64,000 nucleotides of DNA from Ctenosaura bakeri (GCA_948474755.1 CAOLHI010002497.1:62001-126000), one strand, 5' to 3'; shown: positions 53,183 through 64,000, counted from the stretch's first letter. The notes: a model not told the origin generated them from the letters alone. Translations and numbers: made by a program.

Positions 53183-54048
53183 GACCTCTAATGTTCTGTT
53201 AATATTGTCCCTGCATTTAGAAGGTGATACTGTTAATGGTAATATTGGCTGTTTCTGGGTAGTAGGGCCCCATCTGTTTATTTATTTGAAATATTTGTTT
53301 ATTGTCCTTCTACCCATCAGGACCCCCAAGGCGATAGACAATAGGTAAAACCATTAAAAACACTTAATACATGAATGAAAACTTTTAAAACAGACTAGAT
53401 CAGTCCCTGGATGAAAACTTTTAAAACAGACTAGATCAGCCCCATAAAATTAATTTAAAATCATAGACAAAATTAATTTTTGAAAAATTATCTGAAGTAC
53501 AACCAGAAATACAATATGTAATCAAAACTGCAGATGCAAGTGTTAGTCAAAGTTGGATTTCCCAAAAATACAATGAAATGAAATAAAGTAGCTAAAATTA
53601 GACATGTCTCGATATTAAGAGAAGATTGCAAATAGCGTCCAATTATGTTTTCTTTTTTCGGAACCACAGGCGAGGTAGAACTGTGTTTGAGGAGGTCACC
53701 TATAAAGCAATAAGACCCAAGAATATATATATATATATATTCTGTAATATATAGGCTATAGGTGTTAAGCAGATTTCTGTCGAAAATGTTGCTTGCATTG
53801 CTTTTGCCTTTTCAGAATTATCATATGTGATTTATGCACTAAATAAATGCAAGCCACGTGTCCCCAAAATCTTCTTCATCTCCTCTTTCTTAAGATAATA
53901 TAGAAGCATAAGTCAGTCATTCCATTAGGGAAATGTATCGGACTGTAGACCACCAGCTAAGGAATAAATTACTGGCAACATGTAAACCACAAAGAAAATT
54001 AATTAACTAAATTAAAAACTCTGTTCGAACTGGGTTTAAATTAAATTA
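53183..54048. other. VPS16 intron 5, AT-rich repeat remnants
   Basis: A segment near 53300-53345 resembles a LINE 3' tail. A short (AT)n tract lies at 53727-53742 and two near-identical 40-bp pieces (TGAAAACTTTTAAAACAGAC) lie at 53373 and 53411. Confidence 0.4.
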
Positions 54049-54115
54049 CTGTATATACTCAACTATAAGTTGAAAAATTTTCATCAAAAATATCAAGCTT
54101 AAAAACCTAGGTTGA

Positions 54116-54883
54116 GATACAATGGTTAGATGGGCCCAGAATTTGGGACATTCCATTGAATTAGAAACTTGGGAAAGAGTGTGGAAAATAGATATAAAAC
54201 TTACACCAAACTTAAATTTAAGAGAAAACTTTTATAAAATGTTTTATAGATGGTACACGACCCCAGAAAGATTACAAAAAATAACGAAAACCAGGAATTC
54301 AAATTGTTGCCAGTGTGATGAAAAGACGGGGTCTTTTTTCCATATGTGGTGGACATGTAAGATAGCAAAAAATTTTTGGAAGGGGGTACATGATGAAATC
54401 CAAAGAATTCGTAAGCTGAATTTTGAAATGAAACTGGAGCTTTATTTGTTAAATATGCCAGGGCAACAAAGGGAAATAAGAAGTCATCAGAAGATATTAT
54501 TATATTTTATAACTGCGGTAAGGTTGACATACGCGCAGCACTGGAAAGAAAAGAAGCATATTGATATAGAAGAAGAATGGAAGTTAAAAGTTCTGGATAT
54601 GATAGAGATGGAAAAGTTAGCATTTTCTTTGAAGAATACATCTATCCAGAACTTTGAGAAAGGATGGAAAAGAGTACTGGATTGGGTACGGATATAAATG
54701 TATAAGAAATCAAAGAAGAAATAATGCAACTGTTCTTCTCTCTGTAAGATGGAAATTATGTTTGTAATGGAATGGAAATAAGCAATTTCAATTGGAAGAT
54801 TTAAGCATGGAAGTGTGTGTGTGGGGGGGTTATTTTCGAGACAAACTTTTAATAAAAATTATACAAAAAAACCCCAAACAAAC
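54116..54883 (+). mobile_element. L1 LINE 3' end with 15-bp target duplication, VPS16 intron 5
   Basis: A 191-codon open frame encodes the L1 ORF2 C-terminus, including a cysteine-rich motif (C-x2-C ... H-M-W-W-x-C). It is followed by a 3' UTR and A-rich tail. AAAAACCTAGGTTGA is present at 54101-54115 and again at 54884-54898, the mark of target-primed insertion. 5' truncated. Confidence 0.9.
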
Positions 54884-55145
54884 AAAAACCTAGGTTGACT
54901 AATCCATGAGTTGGTGCTGCTCCTTTGGGGTTGAACTTGTTGAAAAGGACTTTCAGGAGGTCTCTGAAAAGCCGTCCATATCTCTAGGGAGCCTGTTCTG
55001 CTTTGCAAAGGGACGGAGGAGAGGGAGCAGATTTTTGCAAACTCCTCCTGGTTTGAGGCAGATGGAGGCAGGCCCCCCAGCTTGGGGGAGAAGCGAAATG
55101 GCCCTAGAGCTCCTCAATCAAGGACGAGTTGGTGACTGTCTACTC

Positions 55146-55832
55146 CAGTAGTTCTCAACCTTCCTAATACCGTGACCCTTTAATACAGTTCTTCATGTTG
55201 TGGTGACCCCCAACCATAAAATTATTTATTTATTATTTACAATGCCCCCCCACCAGCAAAGGCTGCCCCACCAGCCAGGAATGGGGGGGCAGGGAGGGAA
55301 AGAGGAGCCGCGTGTCTCCCTCAGGAAAAAACTGAGAACCCCGCCCCCGGGGCTCTGCTTCTGCTTCGCTCTCGTTTCCGCTGGGGGGGCAGTGTGAGAA
55401 AAGTTTCCAGAGTGTCGACTCTGGCCAGGGGGGAGGAATCCCAGCGCTTTTGTCTTTTGCGCCGGGCGCAGCTCGCCCCCCTAGAAAAGTGTCATCTTGC
55501 GGCCCCCGGCTCTTCCACAGCGCCCCCCTCCTTGGCGAGTGGGGCGGGGGCCGTAGCAAGGAGGGGGCCTGCCCCCCGTGCTGCTGCCGCTCCCCCAAGC
55601 TGGCCCATCAAACGGGAGGTTCTCCCAGTAGCGGAGAAGGGGAGCGATTTCAGTCCCTTCTGAACAGGGGGCAGGAGGACACGAGCGCGTGGCTCGCGTT
55701 TGCGCAGCACCACCGAGGAGGGAATGGAGCTTAAGGCCATTGGAAATATGTATTTTCCAATGGTCTTAGGCGACCCCTGAAAGGGTCGTTCGATCCCCAA
55801 AGGGGTCGCGACCCACAGGTTGAGAATGGCTG
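55146..55832 (-). mobile_element. SPIN-type hAT transposon, VPS16 intron 5
   Basis: Minus orientation, starting CAGTAGTTCTCAACCTTCCT, with flanks GTCTACTC (55138-55145) and ATCTACTC (55833-55840). It is nested inside a mariner-like element (54049-56023). Confidence 0.9.
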
Positions 55833-56145
55833 ATCTACTCCCTCAATGCCACAGTAGGACGGGCTCTCCGGAAGTCTAGATTGTTTTTCTGGGACCTCCG
55901 GGAAACTCGTGGTGCTTGGGGTGGGAGATTGACATCCAAGGATCACAGCAAATTCCCTAATTTGGGGTGCAAAACCTGCCCTAAACTTATTCATGAGATC
56001 AACTTACAGTTGAGTTTATATGGTAAATCAAAACTTTGAACAGAGACCTACCCAGCTGGCTGATTTACCGGAGCCCAGGATCATCAGTTGAATGTCGGTG
56101 GAAGGTTTAATTCTTGGTCTCTCCTCCCACTTCTGCACCTGCCAG

Positions 56146-56261
56146 GTCTTCAGAAACCCCCCTCCTGCTGGACCGTCCTGTGCCAAGACAGAGTGACCAT
56201 CATCCTCCTTGCCATGGGCCAAGATCTGTACCTCCTGGACAACACAACTTGCTCCTTAGTG
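56146..56261 (+). CDS. VPS16: VPS16 exon 6 (residues 170-208)
   Basis: The acceptor CCTGCCAG ends at 56145 and the donor GTGCGT starts at 56262. It encodes GLQKPPSCWTVLCQDRVTII and LLAMGQDLYLLDNTTCSLV. SCWTVLCQDRV is a strongly conserved VPS16 segment. Confidence 0.95.
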
Positions 56262-56373
56262 GTGCGTGAGTGGATGTGGACGTGCTTAAGACCCCCCCCC
56301 TTTTAAAAATAATGGTTTTTATTAAGAATTTTCAAGCACATTAAAAGCTATACAAGTTCAAGGAGAGAAAGAA

Positions 56374-56404
<31 letters not shown>

Positions 56405-57371
56405 AACCTGATAGAACACAGAAAAGCAAGAAATAGAAAATGAAAAACAATGATTCCAACTTTCTTTTTGGTGGTTATAAATCTAAATAATATTGTCTCA
56501 CTCCTCTAGCAAGATGTTTCATGCTAATTCTTCTAATAACCCGATCCTACTCATTATGAAAACCTACAGTTAACATACCATGTTGGAAGCCTCTTTAGGG
56601 CTGAGCATCCTTGACTTACAACAGCACCATGTCTTATCTTGCCAGAACTAGCACATTCCAATGCCATAGCAGAGAGAGAAGGGGAGGAAACATGGCTCTA
56701 TTGTAGCTAAAAACTCAGGCTACGGCTTTTCTAAGGTCTACCCTAAAGTGTCAGGGCAAAGGTGGGATATAAAATCAATCAGTCAATCCACTGGTGTGCA
56801 TTAAAGCTCTGTTTTGTGGCTAATGCCGTGAGAAGATACATGGTACTTTTCATATCAGGGACCATTTATGTGGATGCTTGGAGGTAAGAGAGGTTGATGA
56901 TTGACTCTAAGGCACAGGGGTGTTTTCAGGTGACAGAGATTTAAACTTGGATCTCCTGGATGTTAACCTTTGCACACTTTAACCTTAAGTTAAAATGTGC
57001 ACCCCCCCCCATGTTGCAGGCCAAAAAAATCCCCAAATGCTCTCTAGGGAGTATGGGGGACATTTTGCCGCATTGTGGCTCAAGAGAGACCTTTTCTAAA
57101 AATGGGGAAGTGATTTCTGTTCAGTTTGCATTTTCAAAAAGACTTCTGTTGTGCCTAAAATGGCAAGATGGGGGCTAAAAATATAGTGAATAGTACCTCA
57201 CACCCCCAGAGGGCATTTTGCTCCGGGCGCAGCTATTGATTTATTGTGGGGGGAGCTGCCCTACAGCCTGCTGTGCGTTCCCATCTTTGCATTGAAGCAA
57301 AACAGATGCATGGGATTTGGACTGAAGTGACTGAAAGACAGGACTTGTTTCTCTCCTCCTTCTGCTTGCAG
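56262..57371. other. VPS16 intron 6, unassigned
   Basis: Possible antisense L1 3' end at 56300-56340, followed by a (CAGA)n tract (56384-56403). No gene seen. Confidence 0.4.
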
Positions 57372-57494
57372 ACCCTGCCTGGGCTGAGTCCCCATGCTGG
57401 CTCCTACCTGCGGATGGCTGTCTCTTTTAACTACCGTTTCTTGGCACTCTTCACTGATACTGGATACCTCTGGATGGGGAGATCCCACTTAAAG
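57372..57494 (+). CDS. VPS16: VPS16 exon 7 (residues 209-249)
   Basis: The acceptor TTGCAG ends at 57371 and the donor GTGAGC starts at 57495. It encodes [36 protein letters not shown] and RSHLK, matching the [19 protein letters not shown] strand pair of the family. Phase 0 on both sides. Confidence 0.95.
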
Positions 57495-57879
57495 GTGAGC
57501 ATCAGATTTTAGGGCTGAGCATCCTCCAAATTTCGCTTGGAATGGAGGGATGCCAGTTCTGTAATGAAACCTTGGTGAGTCTTTGAGAAAGATAGGGAAT
57601 ATTCTTTCTTTTGGCCATGCTGGCTGGGGATTCTTGGAGCTGTAGTCCAAGCATGTAATTTTTCCAAGCTTGCTTCAGTAGTTCTTGCCTCCTTAAAAGG
57701 AAGAACTGAAACCAGAGCCAAGGGCCTTCATCACATTTGTGTGATGTAAATCTACCCTGCTGTTACAGCACATTTTGCTGGATACCAGCATTGTCCAACC
57801 CACTGTGCATCTGCAAGTGGGCTTGCTGGTTCCCCTGTCTCTGTTAATCAAGTGGGACACTGGCATCTGTAGTGAGGAG

Positions 57880-58878
57880 TTTGTCTGTTCTGCTTTGATT
57901 AGGCCTCACGTGGAATCCTGTGTCCAGTTCTGGGCACCACAGTTCAGGAGGGAGATTGGCAACCTGGAACATGTCCAGAGGAGGGTGACTGAAATGGTAG
58001 AAGGCCTGGAAACCATGGAGCCCTGTGAGGAGCAGCTTAGTGAGTGGGGATGTTTAGCCTGGAGAAGAGAAGGTGAAGAGGTGATTGAAAGCCATGTTTA
58101 AATATTTGAAAGGGTGTCATATGGAAGTTGGGACAAGCCTGCTTCCTGCTGCTCCAGGGCCTAGATCACAGAGCGGTGGCTTCAAACTACAGGAAAAGAG
58201 ATTCCATCTAAATATTAGGATGTACTTCCTGACAGTAAGAGCTTTTCAACAATGGAATATACTGCCTTGGATTGTGGTGGAGTCTCCTTCTTTAGGATTT
58301 CTAAACGGAGGCTCAATGGCCAACTGTCATAGAATCATAGAGTTGGAAGAGACCCCAGGGGCCATTGAGTCCAACCCCCTACTATACAGGAACACCCATC
58401 AAAGCACTCCCAGCACATAGCTATCCAGCCTCTGCTTAAAAACCCCCAAAGAAGACTCCACCACACTCCGAAGCAACCTATTCCACTGCCGGACAGCTCT
58501 GACCATCAGGAAGTTCTTCCTGAGGTTCAAGTGGAATCTCCTTTCCTGCAGCTTGAATCCATTGCTCCTTGTCCTGGTCTCTGGAGCGGTAGAGAACAAG
58601 CCTGCTCCCTCTTCAACATGACATCCCTTCAAATATTTAAACCTGGCTATCATGTCCCCTCTCAACCTTCTCTTCTGCAGACTAAACATACCCAGCTCCC
58701 TAAGCCGCTCCTCATAGGGCTTCATGGCTTCCAGACCCTTCACCATTTAGGTCGCCCTCCTCTGGACACGTTCCAGCTTGTCGACATCCTTCTTGAACTC
58801 TTTGACTGTGTCTTCCTGCATGGCAGAATGGGTTGCACTGGACGGCCCCCGTGGTCTCTTCCAACTCTAGGATTCTAG
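57880..58878. mobile_element. CR1 (+) split by a nested CR1 (-), VPS16 intron 7
   Basis: The plus-strand older CR1 occupies 57880-58327 and resumes at 58800-58878 (TTTGACTGTGTCTTCCTGCA to a GATTCTAG tail). Between them lies a minus-strand CR1 (58328-58799) with its TAGAATCATAGAGTTGGAAG end at the left. Confidence 0.87.
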
Positions 58879-59159
58879 TTTGCAACACCTGTGGATGCAA
58901 AACTGCATGTGCAATAGTTACAGCTGCAGAACTCTGCTAAAACAACTGTGAACTGAATACGGGTGTTATGCCATGGCCTAAAAAGTACAACCACACACAC
59001 AAAGCAGCTGAAGTGAGTGTAAAACATCAAGAGGATGCCATCCCAGCTTTCCTGTGGGAAACTCCAGGTCCTCACCCCGAGTGGGAGCTATTTGGCCAAT
59101 GTTGTCCGACTTCATTTCCCAGCCAGTGTAGCCAGTGTTGAGGAATGCTGGGAGTTGTA

Positions 59160-59535
59160 TTTCAACAGCATCAGTTTGGAAAAGGGAAGACAAAGAGGTG
59201 ACATAAGAGCCATCTTTGAATATCGGAAGAGAGATCATTTGGAAGACGGAGCAAGCTTGTTTACTGCTACTCCAGATTCTAGAACATGAACCAGTGGGTT
59301 CAGATTGCAGGACAGAGATTCCATCTAAACAATTAGGAAGAACTTCCCGATGGTAAGCCTGTTTGGCAGTGGAATGGACTGCTTTAGAATGTGGCAGACA
59401 CTCACTCTTTGTGGTTTTCAAACAGAAAGGATGGCCATGTTTCAGAAGACCGTTACTTGCATTTTTGTGCATGGAAAGTAGTTGGACTAGAAGATCTTTG
59501 CAGTCCCTTCCAACTCAGTGATTTTATGATTCTAA
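59160..59535 (+). mobile_element. Old CR1 3' fragment, VPS16 intron 7
   Basis: Diverged CR1 blocks (GACATAAGAGCCATCTTTGA, TAGTTGGACTAGAAGATCTT) ending GTGATTTTATGATTCTA. Confidence 0.72.
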
Positions 59536-59624
59536 TATCTAGAAGGCCACGTGGCTCTCACCCCCATTGTATTCCACCAAGGGAAGGATCAGCACGTTGT
59601 ATTCCTCTGTTGCAGGACTATACT

Positions 59625-59820
59625 GTTCATGCCATTTTAACAACCATGACTCCATCTTCTTACATTGAAATACTTGCGAAATTTCCACTAGAGAGCCCTA
59701 AGGCCTACCTACAGAGAACTCGTAAGTCTTCCACCAAACTATAAATCCCAGAATTTCATAGATTGCCGCCATGTCAGTTAAAGTGGAATCATAGCACTAT
59801 AATTGTGTGGTGTGAAAGCC
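59625..59820. mobile_element. Old MITE-like remnant, VPS16 intron 7
   Basis: Right part GTGGAATCATAGCACTATAA followed by TGTGTGGTGTGAAAG resembles the MITE right arm, and CTATAAATCCCAGAATTTCA resembles its inner block. The left arm is barely recognisable. Confidence 0.45.
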
Positions 59821-59912
59821 CCCTGGACTCAGATGGAGAGCATCTTTTTCTTGGGTTACCTGATGCATTGTGCCCTTCCCTTCTTTTCATTGCTCCTCTC
59901 CCTTTTTTGCAG

Positions 59913-59968
59913 GAAAAACTGGGCGAGTTCACCTGTGAGTTCCGAGCTCCGCCAAAGCAGATGGCTTG
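59913..59968 (+). CDS. VPS16: VPS16 exon 8 (residues 250-267 and part of 268)
   Basis: The acceptor TTTTGCAG ends at 59912 and the donor GTGAGT starts at 59969. This 56-nt exon encodes EKLGEFTCEFRAPPKQMAW, matching the EKL-EF and RAPPKQM-W block of VPS16. The Trp codon is split by the intron. Confidence 0.93.
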
Positions 59969-60334
59969 GTGAGTGTTTTTTAAAAAATTTCTGTGGCTTC
60001 CTGTCTTCTGTGCAGGGTCCTAGGACCTCATTGGGTTAATTGGGGAGGATTCATACTTTCTCCCTCTTTCTATACTTGCCATTTAGGGATGCAAGATGGC
60101 TGAAATATTGCAGCAAACTGACCTATTTGTTCCACAGGGCTCAAACTCATACCACACCTTTATCCAGGGGGGTTCAGAGCAATTAAGGCGGGGTGGGAGT
60201 GTGCCTGGGGAGGATAGTGACTTCCAGGTTTGCAGGGAGCTGTGAAATTCTCTCCCATGTGAAGCTAGGCTGGTCCCCCTGTACTCTTCTGCCAGTAGTG
60301 GTCACTTTGGGAGGGTGCTGTACTTTGGGATTTA

Positions 60335-60560
60335 CATAGTGCCATCACTTTACATGGCACTTTAAAAGCAAAAGAAGAACAGGGCAGTTCCGTGCCCTCA
60401 CGCCTGCAATCTAATTTAGACATGACACAAAAGGAAAAAGAGAACAGCAGAGTGGGAGAGGATGAAGTCCAACAGATACTTCCTTTTCTTTTTCCCCTTC
60501 TACAGCCAGGGCAGTGGCAGATGGGATGGCGGGAGGGCCTTTCCTCTGCTTCTGGACTTA
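60335..60560 (+). repeat. Unnamed dispersed repeat, VPS16 intron 8
   Basis: Partner of the repeat at 28470-28690, in the same orientation, with GGGCAGTTCCGTGCCCTCAC and ACATGACACAAAAGGAAAAA. Confidence 0.7.
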
Positions 60561-61164
60561 GGCATGATGGAGCTTACTGTATTAAAAATGGTGTGGGCAA
60601 CAGTGGCAGTGGTGGCAGTGTGCCCTGGCTGCCAAGCCCGCTGCATTATTCCGGCTCCTCTGCCTCCAGTGAGCATGTCTGCAGAATCTGCACCTGGCAT
60701 CTGGAACGTGCTGTTGGCTGCCCTAGGTCATTATTGTTGGGAATAAGAGTTTCCCAGGCTGTTAGCCCTATTGGGAAATTCTGTGGAAGCTAAAGCTGGA
60801 TTCAGCCTCCTTTTTAGCAGAAGAAGCACGTCTAAATTTGTGTATGGCTTTTCTGATCCCAAACTGATGAAGAAACAAAACAAATGCAGGCAGCTTCAGG
60901 TTGCAAACTTAGAAAAGTTTAGTAATGGCTTCTATATTTACATATGTATTGGGGAGCCTACAGTTCTTGACTCACCATCTTCTGATGGAGATGCGAAGCA
61001 TGAGACGAGGAAGAGGAAGCAAAAAAAAAAATGGAAGAGAGAGAGCTGAGATGGGCCTCTTTCTTTTATAAGACGATGACCCAAGCAACTGTCCTGGGTC
61101 ACATGATCTGATCACCTGAACATCAAAGGTATTTATGATCATGCAATTAAATGACAGAAAGGCA

Positions 61165-61618
61165 AATGGTGGAGCTTTGGCATGCAAAAGAGAAAGGAAG
61201 CCCTATGCTAGCTATGCCCACTTGCTCTAAGAACAAGATGGGGGAGGAGAGAGAATGCTGGAATTTTCCAGCAGTCCCCTTCTCACCCCATTTATACACT
61301 GGTGTTACCCTGTTCTCTGGGGATCCCTGGAGGGGTGCCCAAATAACCAAAACACAATTCTGGGGAGAATTAACTGGAGCACTCACTAAAGCTAGCGAGA
61401 GGCAGGGTAACTTAGCAGGGATCTTGCAACCCAGCGTCTACGGGGTCAGGTTAGTCAAGCAGTCAGACAGTTTTAAAATAGCAAAAATGATGTTTTATTG
61501 AAAGACAAACAACAACAGATATTGGCACACAAAAGAGAAAGGAAGCCCTATGCTAGCTATGCCTACTTGCTCTAAGAACAAGGTAGGGGGAGAGAGAATG
61601 CTGGAATTTTTCCAACAA
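61165..61618 (+). repeat. Pair of 105-bp direct repeats 348 bp apart, VPS16 intron 8
   Basis: AAAGAGAAAGGAAGCCCTAT through GAGAGAATGCTGGAATTTT occurs at 61165-61268 and 61513-61618. The block between them is unassigned. The repeats could be ends of an unrecognised LTR-type element or a local duplication. Confidence 0.7.
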
Positions 61619-61948
61619 TTATTAATACAGCCTTGCTGTGTAAGCCTTGTGGAGGCTTTACAGTTTCTCTGCCAACCTTGCAGAGCTGACTTGAGCATGT
61701 ACAGTTTTTGGTGTCTTTGTTGGCTCCTGGAACCAATCCCTTGCCAACTGTGTTTTTTCCGTCCCTCTTATGTTCCTGTCTTGAAAACCATGGACAATCA
61801 CGTATGTGTAATGTTAATGAAGAAAATGGTCATAAACCCTATGGTGGTCCTTGGAATGGGTGGGATAAGGCCAAGGCTTGCTGGAGACCTGGACACTTTC
61901 ACAGGCAGTGCAATATCTCTTAACAACTCATGGCTCTTTGTGTGACAG

Positions 61949-62038
61949 GTGTACCCGGATGCGCAGCAAGCAGCGTGCTGTGGTGATGGCCTGGGATCGG
62001 CGCCTGCTGGTGGCTGGGAATGGGGACCAGTGCATTCA
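61949..62038 (+). CDS. VPS16: VPS16 exon 9 (residues 268-297 and part of 298); last exon in the window
   Basis: The acceptor GTGACAG ends at 61948. The exon completes Trp268 and encodes CTRMRSKQRAVVMAWDRRLL then VAGNGDQCIQ, matching the family through the AV-AWERRL-like strand. The 3' boundary is the least certain of this gene: the best donor that keeps the human-like ending is GTATCC at 62039, a weak site. The next human segment (starting near FVLDED) is not seen before the window ends. Confidence 0.85.
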
Positions 62039-62331
62039 GTATCCTTGCAAAGAGTACTTTGTGGAGAGAGGAACAGGTGTGGTGTGTGGGTTTGTGTGTG
62101 TGTGCATGTATGTGTTTGCATAGCACAAACATTGCCTAGACTAGGTCTGGGCAGCATGCAGCCTTCCAGATATCCTTGGCCTGCAACTCACAGCAGTCCT
62201 AACCAACATGGCTGGACTGAGGGGTGTTGGGAGTTGTGGTCCAGCAACATCTGGAGGCCTGAACTTTGCCCATCCCTGCCCAAGGAAGTACAGTTGTCCC
62301 TCCACATTCACTGTGGTTAGGGTCATAGGAG

Positions 62332-63137
62332 GAGGGAGCAGGCTTGTTTTCTGCTGCTCCAGAGACCAGGACAAGGAGCAATGGATTCAAGCTGCAGGAA
62401 AGGAAATTCCACTTGAACCTCAGGAAGAACTTCCTGATGGTCAGAGCTGTCCGGCAGTGGAATCTGCTGCCTGGGAGTGTGGTGGAGTCTTCTCCTTTGG
62501 CAGTTTTTAAGCAGAGGCTGGATGGCCATCTGTTGGAAGTGCTTTGAGGGTGTTCTTGCATGCAAGGGGGTTGGACTCGATGGCCATTGTGGTCTTTTCC
62601 AACTCTATGAATCTATGATTTCTGTGGAATCTCTTTTCCTGAAGGTTGAAGCCATTGCTCTGTGTCCTAGTTTCTGGAGCAGCAAAAAACAGGCTTGCTC
62701 CATCTTTGGAGGTTCTGGAAGGGTCTGGAAGCCATGCCTTATGACAAATGCCTTAGGGGGCTGGGTATGTTTAGTCTGCAGAAGAGAAGGTTAAGAGGGG
62801 ACATAATAGCCATGTTTAAATATTTGAAGGGATGCCACGTATAGGAGGGAGAGGGCTTGTTCTCTGCCGTTCCAGAGACCAGGACAAGGAGCAGTGGATT
62901 CAAGCTGCAGGAAAGATTCCACCTGAACCCCAGGAAGAACTTCCTGACAGTCAGGGCTGTCCGGCAGTGGAATCTGCTGCTTTGGAGTATAGTGGAGTCT
63001 CCTTCTTTGGAGGTTTCTAAGCAGAGGCTGGATGGCCATCTGTTGGGAATGCTTTGATGGGTGTTCCCGCATGGCAGGAGGTTGGACTGGATGGCCCCTG
63101 GGGTCTCTTCCAACTCTGCAGTTCTATGATTCTATGA
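62332..63137. mobile_element. Cluster of CR1 3' fragments nested in a Tigger-like element
   Basis: Plus-strand CR1 ends at 62332-62622 and 62713-63137 flank a short minus-strand piece (62623-62712). The outer flanks (62291-62331 and 63138-63170) look like one Tigger-like element. Confidence 0.78.
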
Positions 63138-63833
63138 CCACTGCAAAAGTGGAAAACCCACAAATACCAAAATATGTGTGTCTGTCTGTGGGAAGAGGAC
63201 TGAGGCATGGTGGGGAGAGCGGGCATCCAGACCCCAGACCAGTCAGGGGAAAGAGAGAGAAAAGGTTTGGGTTGGCGTAGTGGGCCGAAAGTTCCTTTTT
63301 CTCACTTGTCTCCTCCCTTAGGTGTATGTGGGGGCACTGGGAGAAGGTTTACAGTGCTAAGAACTTGGGCTGCAATCCATCCTTAGCTGTGGTGTAATTT
63401 TGTGTGAAAACGGGTGAATATACAATATTGCTAGTGGCAAGGGTGAGTAGAATGAGGGGGCTTTGTGTGGGAGGGGAGCAGACAAATTAATTATATCTTA
63501 ACTGCATTTAAAACTGTATTTGAAACTGTATTTGAAGTTAATTATGTCTTAACGGTTTAACTCTTTAACTAGCTGTTAATAGGGTTTTTAGAAAAACTTT
63601 CGTAATATCACATTTTAGCTAACTTCTATTAAATTTTTGTAAGCCACCTAATGTCCCTTGATAGGAGAAAGATGGAATATAAATTGGATACATAAATAAA
63701 GTAAGATATATTTTTAAAAAAGCGGGGTGGCAAATGAGTGGTCAGAGAATTGATGGCTGCCCATTATGCTATAGCTATTTAGAACTTCCAAGTTCAGAGG
63801 CGGTCTACCTGGGGAGCCCAGTGAGTGGAGAAA
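63138..63833. other. VPS16 intron after exon 9, unassigned
   Basis: A remnant of the Tigger-like element to about 63170, then unassigned sequence, AT-rich near 63480-63720. The next VPS16 exon was looked for and not found. Confidence 0.45.
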
Positions 63834-64000
63834 ACATAGAACATAGAAATGTAGGGTTGGAAGAGACCCCAGGGGCCATCCAGTCCCACCCCCTGCCATG
63901 CAGGAACACCCATCAAAGCACTCCTGACAGATGGCCATCCAGCCTCTGCTTAAAAACCTCCAAGGAAGGAGACTCCACCACACTCCATGGAGGCAGCATT
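63834..64000 (-). mobile_element. CR1 3' end, cut by the window edge
   Basis: Minus-strand CR1 tail (AACATAGAAATGTAGGGTTGG) and 3' region running off the right edge. Confidence 0.88.

Larger units (their letters stand above)
54049..56023. mobile_element. Mariner-like element carrying a nested L1 and a nested SPIN copy
   Basis: The left end CTGTATATACTCAAC is preceded by TA; the right end GTTGAGTTTATATGG is followed by TA. Removing the L1 (54116-54898) and SPIN (55146-55840) leaves about 0.5 kb. The insertion order is therefore mariner-like element first, then L1 and SPIN. Confidence 0.72.
42854..62038 (+). other. VPS16: Gene span: VPS16, core subunit of HOPS and CORVET tethering complexes, 5' part (continues beyond the window)
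   Basis: Nine exons join in phase and encode about 297 complete residues closely matching vertebrate VPS16, starting MDCYTANW. VPS16 is a class C vacuolar sorting protein. It has an N-terminal beta-propeller and a C-terminal alpha-solenoid, binds VPS33A, and helps scaffold HOPS and CORVET, which tether late endosomes, lysosomes and autophagosomes before SNARE-driven fusion. The human protein is about 839 residues, so roughly the first third (most of the propeller) is here. The exon for the following conserved segment was not found before 64000. Exons show no stops or shifts, so the gene appears functional. All introns carry CR1, MITE, SPIN or L1 insertions. Confidence 0.95.

Noticed and set aside
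62039..62120. Extension of VPS16 exon 9 by read-through to 62122
   Set aside because: Residues after position 297 no longer resemble VPS16 and run into a GT-rich low-complexity tract, so a donor at or near 62039 is preferred.

Overview
The window looks like nuclear DNA of a squamate reptile, most likely a lizard. It holds parts of two intron-rich, vertebrate-type genes in a dense field of repeats: CR1, L2 and L1 LINEs, a Penelope-like element, tRNA-derived SINEs with the Sauria-type 3' end, 5S-rRNA-derived SINEs, SPIN-type hAT transposons, Tigger/mariner-like elements, and a very abundant palindromic MITE. No operons, ribosome binding sites or CRISPR arrays occur. Most long open frames are translations of repeats (CR1 reverse transcriptase, GC-rich SPIN interiors, microsatellites).

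Gene 1 (about 6.5-31.6 kb, + strand) is a PC-esterase domain protein of the PCED1A/PCED1B (FAM113) family. Seven coding exons join in phase to 624 codons plus stop. They carry the SGNH/GDSL-type signatures GDS (Ser38) and DGVHW (Asp245, His248), then a long low-complexity tail with a 35-residue tandem repeat. Gene 2 (from 42.85 kb, + strand) is VPS16, the HOPS/CORVET core subunit. Nine in-phase exons encode about the first 298 residues (most of the N-terminal beta-propeller); the gene runs off the right edge. VPS16 and PCED1A are also neighbours in mammals, which supports both calls. A compact promoter-like block with YY1, ETS and possible CTCF motifs lies just upstream of the VPS16 start codon.

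Layout: 0-6.5 kb, upstream repeats; 6.5-31.6 kb, PCED1-like gene with repeat-filled introns; 31.6-42.6 kb, intergenic repeats (antisense L1, an L2 fragment with reverse transcriptase, a SINE cluster, and a Penelope-like element with inverted ends and a 12-bp target duplication); 42.6-64 kb, VPS16 promoter and 5' half.

Main points of interest: (1) about 23 copies of a foldback MITE with GGCCATTTCCGCAC ends and 3-bp target duplications, whose two arms share private mutations within each copy; (2) two longer relatives with nearly the same ends that carry a CpG-rich, promoter-like and exon-like cargo with a conserved splice donor; (3) two separate tandem duplications with MITEs at their junctions on either side of VPS16 exon 1; (4) a partial duplicate of VPS16 exon 2 with an intact splice acceptor in intron 3; (5) an inversion of about 0.9 kb readable from a SPIN element split in two, whose target duplication is recovered only when the piece is flipped back; (6) a coding minisatellite in the PCED1-like gene; (7) a Penelope-like element inserted as an inverted-end unit. 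All calls come from reading the sequence and remembered family features; no database search was run.
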